Assembly: GCA_050181375.1 (NCBI GenBank)
Contig: JBFXDF010000148.1
Location: 1 to 9,416, forward strand
Origin: DATARH01 sp050181375
GTDB taxonomy: Bacteria > Pseudomonadota > Alphaproteobacteria > ATCC43930 > CGMCC-115725
Direction of reading: 5' to 3'
DNA length: 9,416 bases
Within the stretch, counting starts at the first letter, position 1. Each line of letters begins with the position of its first letter. The translations under genes and the position numbers were made by a program. Of this stretch, positions 6,758-9,416 are shown one piece after another. The notes below the pieces were generated by a model, which was given only the letters and a program-made list of their open reading frames with translations, ran no database searches and was not told the DNA's origin.

Positions 6758-6779
6758 CGATGCTAAATGCCGGACGGCG

Positions 6780-6797
6780 TTCCCTGCTAACAGGGAA
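6780..6797. repeat. Perfect inverted repeat TTCCCTG-CTAA-CAGGGAA
   Basis: Two 7-base arms (6780-6786 and 6791-6797) pair perfectly around a 4-base loop. The right arm is the first copy of the CAGGGA motif that recurs downstream. As RNA it would form a short hairpin; as DNA it could be a protein-binding palindrome. It lies 23 bp after the lipoprotein stop codon and is followed by AAAATT rather than a T-run, so on the plus strand it is a poor terminator. Confidence 0.6.
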
Positions 6798-6965
6798 AAT
6801 TCTCGCAGCATACGGCGTAAGTCGTTGAAGCGGTTCAAGATCGTCGATCCGAAACAGGGAGTTTTATGCTCCATAACAGGGAATTCGTCGCAGAATTACA
6901 GGGATTGAATTGCAAGATTCAGGGATTTTTCTGGGATTGAGCAAATCATTGATACCGGGAGATTG
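6788..6965 (+). repeat. Degenerate CAGGGA tandem array, about 22-bp period
   Basis: CAGGGA occurs at 6791, 6855, 6877, 6899 and 6920. The last four are spaced 22, 22 and 21 bp, and the first gap is 64 bp, close to three periods. Variants CTGGGA (6931) and CCGGGA (6955) follow. The copy at 6788-6813 and the copy at 6874-6899 share a longer stretch (TAACAGGGAA, TTC, TCGCAG, then an AT-rich AC end). Most copies have A/T-rich flanks. From memory, similar CAGGGAA-rich stretches turn up between genes in other Alphaproteobacteria, often near mobile DNA, but I cannot verify that here. Confidence 0.6.
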
Positions 6966-7124
6966 GCGAATAGGACGGATTATATTTGAGGCGGCGGGGC
7001 GGGGACTTCAACCCACGACCGAGGCGACTGGGGGCGCCGGCGGCGAGCGCGGCCAGCTCCGTCAGGATGGCGGTATCGCGCCGCGCGTACGAGCCGGAGT
7101 CACTTGACGAATGTCGCGGTCGGT

Positions 7125-7158
7125 AGGGTGCCGGGGCCGCGTCGGGCCCCGGCGCCTT
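7125..7158 (+). terminator. Strong GC hairpin, probable terminator
   Basis: A 9-bp perfect stem (7130-7138 with 7145-7153, loop GCGTCG) extends on the plus-strand RNA to 14 pairs (7125-7138 with 7145-7158) through two G-U wobbles, and ends in CCTTTC. On the minus-strand RNA the wobbles become mismatches, so the structure favours plus-strand transcripts. It sits just downstream of the minus-strand gene at 7170-7520 and between convergent units, so it may stop transcription from both sides. The T-run is short. Confidence 0.5.
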
Positions 7159-7169
7159 TCGATCGGGGG

Positions 7170-7520
7170 TCAGCAGTTCGGCAGACCCATTGCCGCCGCC
7201 GGGCGGTTTTGCGAGGTCGAACCGGCCGAACTCGACCCGCTTGTCATGCCCCCGGTGGTACTGCCCGTGCTGCTGCCGGTGCGGCCGTTGGTCATGCTGC
7301 CGCTGCTGTTGCCGGCCATGCTGCCGCTGGCGGTCGAGCCGGTGGTCCCGGTGCTGCTGCCTGTCCTGGTTGTCGTCATGTCGCGTATCTGGTTGGTCGC
7401 GCTGTCCCAGCACTTGCCGTGAGTGGCAGAGGTGGAGGGGGTCGTCGAAGTCTGCGCGCCAGCCGTTCCGATACCCGCGGCCAGCATCGCCGCCGCGGCA
7501 ACTATAGCAATCCGCGTCAT
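7170..7520 (-). CDS. Secreted Ser/Thr/Gly-rich small protein, unknown function
   Basis: The 116-residue product has a signal peptide (MTRIAIVAAAAMLAAGIGTAGAQ, cleavage near residue 22-23). The mature chain has three parts: a conserved-looking GKCWDSATNQIRD segment (35-47), a low-complexity stretch of Ser, Thr, Gly and Met from about 49 to 104 (TGSSTG, GSMAGNSSGSMTNG), and a short C-terminal RPAAAMGLPNC. It has exactly two mature cysteines, Cys37 and the final residue Cys116, which could form a disulfide bracketing the flexible region. I believe similar small CWD...PNC proteins occur in other Alphaproteobacteria, but they have no known function. The ATG has a GGAAGG ribosome site about 9 bases upstream. 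The strand is chosen because the minus frame gives a good signal peptide and ribosome site, whereas the opposite frames are Cys/Arg/Pro-rich shadows. Confidence 0.75.
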   Translation of the reverse strand: MTRIAIVAAAAMLAAGIGTAGAQTSTTPSTSATHGKCWDSATNQIRDMTTTRTGSSTGTTGSTASGSMAGNSSGSMTNGRTGSSTGSTTGGMTSGSSSAGSTSQNRPAAAMGLPNC

Positions 7521-7826
7521 TCGATCGGTCCTTCCGATTTGTCAGGAATAAGGTGCGATGGCTCAAACAACGGGGCGCCTCGTCGGCTAATCCGAAGTGC
7601 CATTAAATCGCCTCATTTATCGTGTGTTTTTATCAGAGAGCTGGATACTATTCCTCTCCTGGTTTTCTCGCGCTCACTCCTTAAACCCGCTGCGGTTCAA
7701 TGCATGGGGACCGCCTGCGGTTGAGTGCGTCCGTAGGGGGCTTTCCGCACCGCCCGGCATGGCTTAGAAGCGGGCCTGCAATCCTGGCGCTGAAACGGCG
7801 CCGTAACTTGGCAAAACGGGTGGCGG
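7521..7826. other. 306-bp divergent intergenic region upstream of dcd
   Basis: This region separates the start of the minus-strand secreted protein from the dcd start, so it should hold promoters for both. Part of it (about 7600-7680) is AT-rich. A weak plus-strand promoter could be TGTGTT and TACTAT separated by 17 bp (about 7621-7650), but the match is poor. An imperfect direct repeat lies at 7690-7703 and 7715-7728. I see no RNA gene and no coding sequence. Confidence 0.45.
7690..7728 (+). repeat. Imperfect 14-bp direct repeat, 25-bp offset
   Basis: CTGCGGTTCAATGC (7690-7703) and CTGCGGTTGAGTGC (7715-7728) match at 12 of 14 positions. The pair lies about 100-140 bp upstream of dcd. It could be a paired operator, but two short copies can also arise by chance or local duplication. 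Confidence 0.35.
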
Positions 7827-9026
7827 ATGAGCGAGGCGCCGCAAGCGGGAGGGCTGTTTCCGGCGGCGGATGGGGAGCGGTCGACGGGGCTGTTGCCGGC
7901 GCAGCTGCTGCGGGCGGCGGTGCTGGGCGGGCACGAAGTCATGGCGGCGGCGCCGATCGGCGAGGACCAGATCCAGCCGGCGAGCATCGATCTGCGGCTC
8001 GGCGAGGTCGCCCACCGCGTGCGGGCCAGCTTTCTGCCGGGGGCCCGGGCGAGCGTCGCCGACAAGCTCCAGCTTCTGTCGATGCACCGCATCGACCTGA
8101 CCCAGGGGGCGGTGCTCGAAAAGGATTGCGTCTATATCGTGCCGCTGCTCGAACATCTCGCGCTGCGCAGGCGCATGTCGGCGATCGCGAACCCGAAAAG
8201 CTCGATCGGCCGGCTCGATGTGTTCGCCCGCGTCATCACCGACCAGGGCACCGAGTTCGACCGGGTGCGCGAGGGGTATAGAGGCCCGCTTTACGCCGAG
8301 ATCAGCCCGCTCGCGTTCAGCATCCTGGTGCGCGCCGGATCGCGTCTCGTGCAATTGCGCATCCGGCGCGGATCGCCGCTGTTCCGCGACACGGCGCTCA
8401 GGCGCCTGCACGCCGAGACGCCGCTGGTCGAGACGCCGGAGGGGGCGGGTCACGGTGACGGCGGGGGGCCGGCCGGCGGCATCACGATCCGCAACGGGCT
8501 GCCGTTTACGGTCGATGTGTCGGGCGACAAGCAGACCGGGGTGGTCGGGTACAAGGCGCGGCGCCATACCGATGTCATCGATGTCGACCGGATCGACTAC
8601 TACGATCCGCGCGAGTTCTGGGACCCGGTCTATCCGCATCGCGGCTCGCGCGGCCCGGACGGGGTCGTGCTCGACCCGCACGATTTCTACATCCTGGCAT
8701 CGCGCGAGGCGGTTGTCGTGCCGCCGGATCATGCCGCCGAGATGCTGCCCTATGACGCGTTCGCCGGCGAGTTCCGGGTGCACTACGCCGGGTTTTTCGA
8801 CCCCGGTTTCGGCTCGGTCGAGGCCGATGGCAGCGGCAGCCGCGCCGTCCTAGAGGTGCGCGCGCGCGAGGTGCCGTTTCTGATCGAGCACGGGCAGGTG
8901 GTCGGAAGGATGCTGTACGAGCCTCTGATCGCGCGACCCGACCGGCTGTACGGCGGCGCGATCGGCTCGTCGTATCAGCGCCAGGGGCTGTCGCTGTCGA
9001 AGCATTTCAAGAAGGTGGCGTGGTGA
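7827..9026 (+). CDS. dcd: dCTP deaminase, long double-domain form
   Basis: The 399-residue product is a 2'-deoxycytidine 5'-triphosphate deaminase of the long bacterial type, which converts dCTP to dUTP, the precursor for dTMP synthesis. It contains two dUTPase/Dcd-like barrels. The first has IQPASIDLRLG (49-59), ANPKSSIGRLDVFARVITD (121-139) and YAEISPLAFSI (157-167), with Glu159 in the position of the catalytic Glu of single-domain Dcd. The second has LDPHDFYIL (282-290), AGFFDPGFG (321-329), VLEVRAREVPF (341-351) with Glu343, and VGRMLYEPL (359-367), then a C-terminal AIGSSYQRQGLSLSKHFKK. The NPKSS-type phosphate-binding motif is clear only in the first half. The length is a little above the usual 360-370, partly from an extra N-terminal segment and a Gly-rich linker (about 205-220). 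The ATG at 7827 is preceded by GGGTGG. It acts in the cytoplasm and is convergent with the Nudix gene. Confidence 0.92.
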   Translation: MSEAPQAGGLFPAADGERSTGLLPAQLLRAAVLGGHEVMAAAPIGEDQIQPASIDLRLGEVAHRVRASFLPGARASVADKLQLLSMHRIDLTQGAVLEKDCVYIVPLLEHLALRRRMSAIANPKSSIGRLDVFARVITDQGTEFDRVREGYRGPLYAEISPLAFSILVRAGSRLVQLRIRRGSPLFRDTALRRLHAETPLVETPEGAGHGDGGGPAGGITIRNGLPFTVDVSGDKQTGVVGYKARRHTDVIDVDRIDYYDPREFWDPVYPHRGSRGPDGVVLDPHDFYILASREAVVVPPDHAAEMLPYDAFAGEFRVHYAGFFDPGFGSVEADGSGSRAVLEVRAREVPFLIEHGQVVGRMLYEPLIARPDRLYGGAIGSSYQRQGLSLSKHFKKVAW

Positions 9027-9040
9027 TTGGCGGAAGGATT

Positions 9041-9081
9041 GCGGCCGGAACGGCCGCGTGCGGGCGAGACGCCCGCGTTCC
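9041..9081. repeat. Tandem GC hairpins in the dcd/Nudix convergent gap
   Basis: Two perfect inverted repeats lie side by side: GCGGCC-GGAAC-GGCCGC (9041-9057) and GCGGGCG-AGA-CGCCCGC (9060-9076). The GGAAC loop of the first (9047-9051) is complementary to GTTCC just after the second (9077-9081), so an alternative longer fold is possible. The place between convergent genes suits a bidirectional terminator, though no T-run follows. The GCGGGCGAGACGCCCGC core also looks like a REP-type dispersed palindrome. Confidence 0.5.
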
Positions 9082-9098
9082 GTTCCACCGGAGAGCGG

Positions 9099-9416
9099 CT
9101 AAGCGATACCCCACTCGCGGCGCAGGCGGTCGCGGTGGCGCAACAGCCAGTAAAGGGCGATCAGCGTGTGGGCGCTCTCGATCGCGCCGGCATCGAGCAT
9201 CGCTTCCGCCTCGGCGACGGTCTTGACGATGACGCGGATGTCTTCGTGCTCGTCGGCGAGGCCGTAGAGGCCGACGGCGTCGGTCGAATCGACGCGGGCG
9301 CAAGAGAGCCAGATGACCTCGTCGAGGCTGCCGCTGGCGGGAAGGATGCGCTGGAGCGGGATCAGGTCGCCGAGCGGTGCGAGATTGCTCTCCTCGCGGG
9401 GGTCGCGCCGGGCGAC
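9099..9416 (-). CDS. Nudix hydrolase (ADP-ribose pyrophosphatase-like), C-terminal part
   Basis: The minus-strand frame is open from the window edge to a TAG at 9099-9101, giving 105 residues without a start. The segments NLAPLGDLIPLQ, SLDEVIWLSCARVD, LYGLADEHEDIRVIVKTVAEAEAMLDAGAIESAHTLIALYWLL (in parts) match the C-terminal half of Nudix proteins of the ADP-ribose pyrophosphatase (NudF/GDP-mannose pyrophosphatase-like) group, in which a glutamate-rich EDIRV strand and the final IESAHTLIAL helix are typical. The Nudix box itself (GX5EX7REUXEEXGU) should lie upstream, outside the window, so activity cannot be judged. Members hydrolyse nucleoside-diphosphate-linked substrates such as ADP-ribose in the cytoplasm. 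The gene converges on dcd with 72 bp between the stop codons. Confidence 0.75.
   Translation of the reverse strand, partial: VARRDPREESNLAPLGDLIPLQRILPASGSLDEVIWLSCARVDSTDAVGLYGLADEHEDIRVIVKTVAEAEAMLDAGAIESAHTLIALYWLLRHRDRLRREWGIA

Larger units (their letters stand above)
6758..7169. other. 412-bp gene-poor intergenic region
   Basis: Open frames here are short and have no ribosome sites or recognisable domains. The first half (about 6780-6990) is distinctly AT-richer than the rest of the window and contains the CAGGGA repeats. The second half returns to high GC and ends in a strong hairpin. The mixed composition and repeated motifs suggest decayed mobile or repetitive DNA rather than a functional gene, but I cannot name the source. 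Confidence 0.6.

Noticed and set aside
6754..6766. Palindrome TTAGC-GAT-GCTAA at the end of the small lipoprotein gene
   Set aside because: The stem is only 5 bp and AT-rich, with no T-run, so a terminator or operator call is not supported.
6985..7080. Possible minus-strand tRNA end (GGGTTGAAGTCCC near 6998-7020)
   Set aside because: The segment resembles a T-arm, but the TTC of the T-loop is altered, and I could not find an acceptor stem, D-arm or anticodon arm of normal layout in the next 90 bases. At most it is a decayed fragment.
6723..7107. Short plus-strand open frames at 6723-6908 and 6910-7107
   Set aside because: They have no ribosome site or domain and their peptides simply reflect the CAGGGA repeats (NREN, TGNS).
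7111..7507. Cys/Arg-rich and Leu/Pro-rich plus-strand frames over the secreted protein gene
   Set aside because: These are reverse complements of Ser/Thr/Gly codon repeats. The minus frame alone has a signal peptide and ribosome site.
7764..8783. 339-codon minus-strand open frame opposite dcd
   Set aside because: It is entirely antisense to a gene with strong family motifs and its own composition is Arg/His-rich with no recognisable domain.

Overview
The window looks like chromosomal DNA of a high-GC alphaproteobacterium, probably a soil or plant-associated lineage. The best markers are the divergently transcribed DUF1192 and TrcR (DUF1013) genes, both families known mainly from Alphaproteobacteria, and the long double-domain form of dCTP deaminase. 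GC content is high throughout, so antisense frames stay open and produce many long shadow ORFs. The only clearly AT-richer stretch is about 6780-6990.

Layout. 1-423 is the 3' end of a riboflavin gene (RibBX-type, with a degenerate GTP cyclohydrolase II domain). It converges, 18 bp apart, on a minus-strand phosphoesterase (442-1860) of the phospholipase C/acid phosphatase family. Upstream of that on the same strand is a 63-codon DUF1192 gene (1935-2126), which diverges from trcR (2218-2811) across a 91-bp intergenic region. Next on the plus strand are a patatin-like lipoprotein (2977-4245), a periplasmic DUF2092 protein (4408-5202) whose stop codon overlaps the start of a secreted Gly/Tyr-rich protein (5202-5618), a pore-only potassium channel (5724-6440) and a tiny Cys-containing lipoprotein (6521-6757).

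6758-7169 has no convincing gene. It holds a palindrome and a degenerate array of CAGGGA motifs spaced 22, 22 and 21 bp, then a strong GC hairpin. A minus-strand secreted Ser/Thr/Gly-rich protein (7170-7520) follows, then a 306-bp gap, dcd (7827-9026), a tandem-hairpin intergenic element, and the C-terminal end of a minus-strand Nudix hydrolase that runs off the window.

Functionally the window mixes housekeeping genes (riboflavin, cell-cycle regulation, dUTP supply, Nudix sanitation) with a central block of envelope genes (lipoproteins, a periplasmic protein, a low-complexity secreted protein and an ion channel). Two unrelated lipid- or phosphoester-hydrolase genes lie on either side of the trcR/DUF1192 pair. 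I see no CRISPR array, no intact insertion sequence, no tRNA or rRNA, and no multi-gene system that is clearly new. The least explained signals are the phased CAGGGA array and the DUF2092/Gly-Tyr-rich gene pair.
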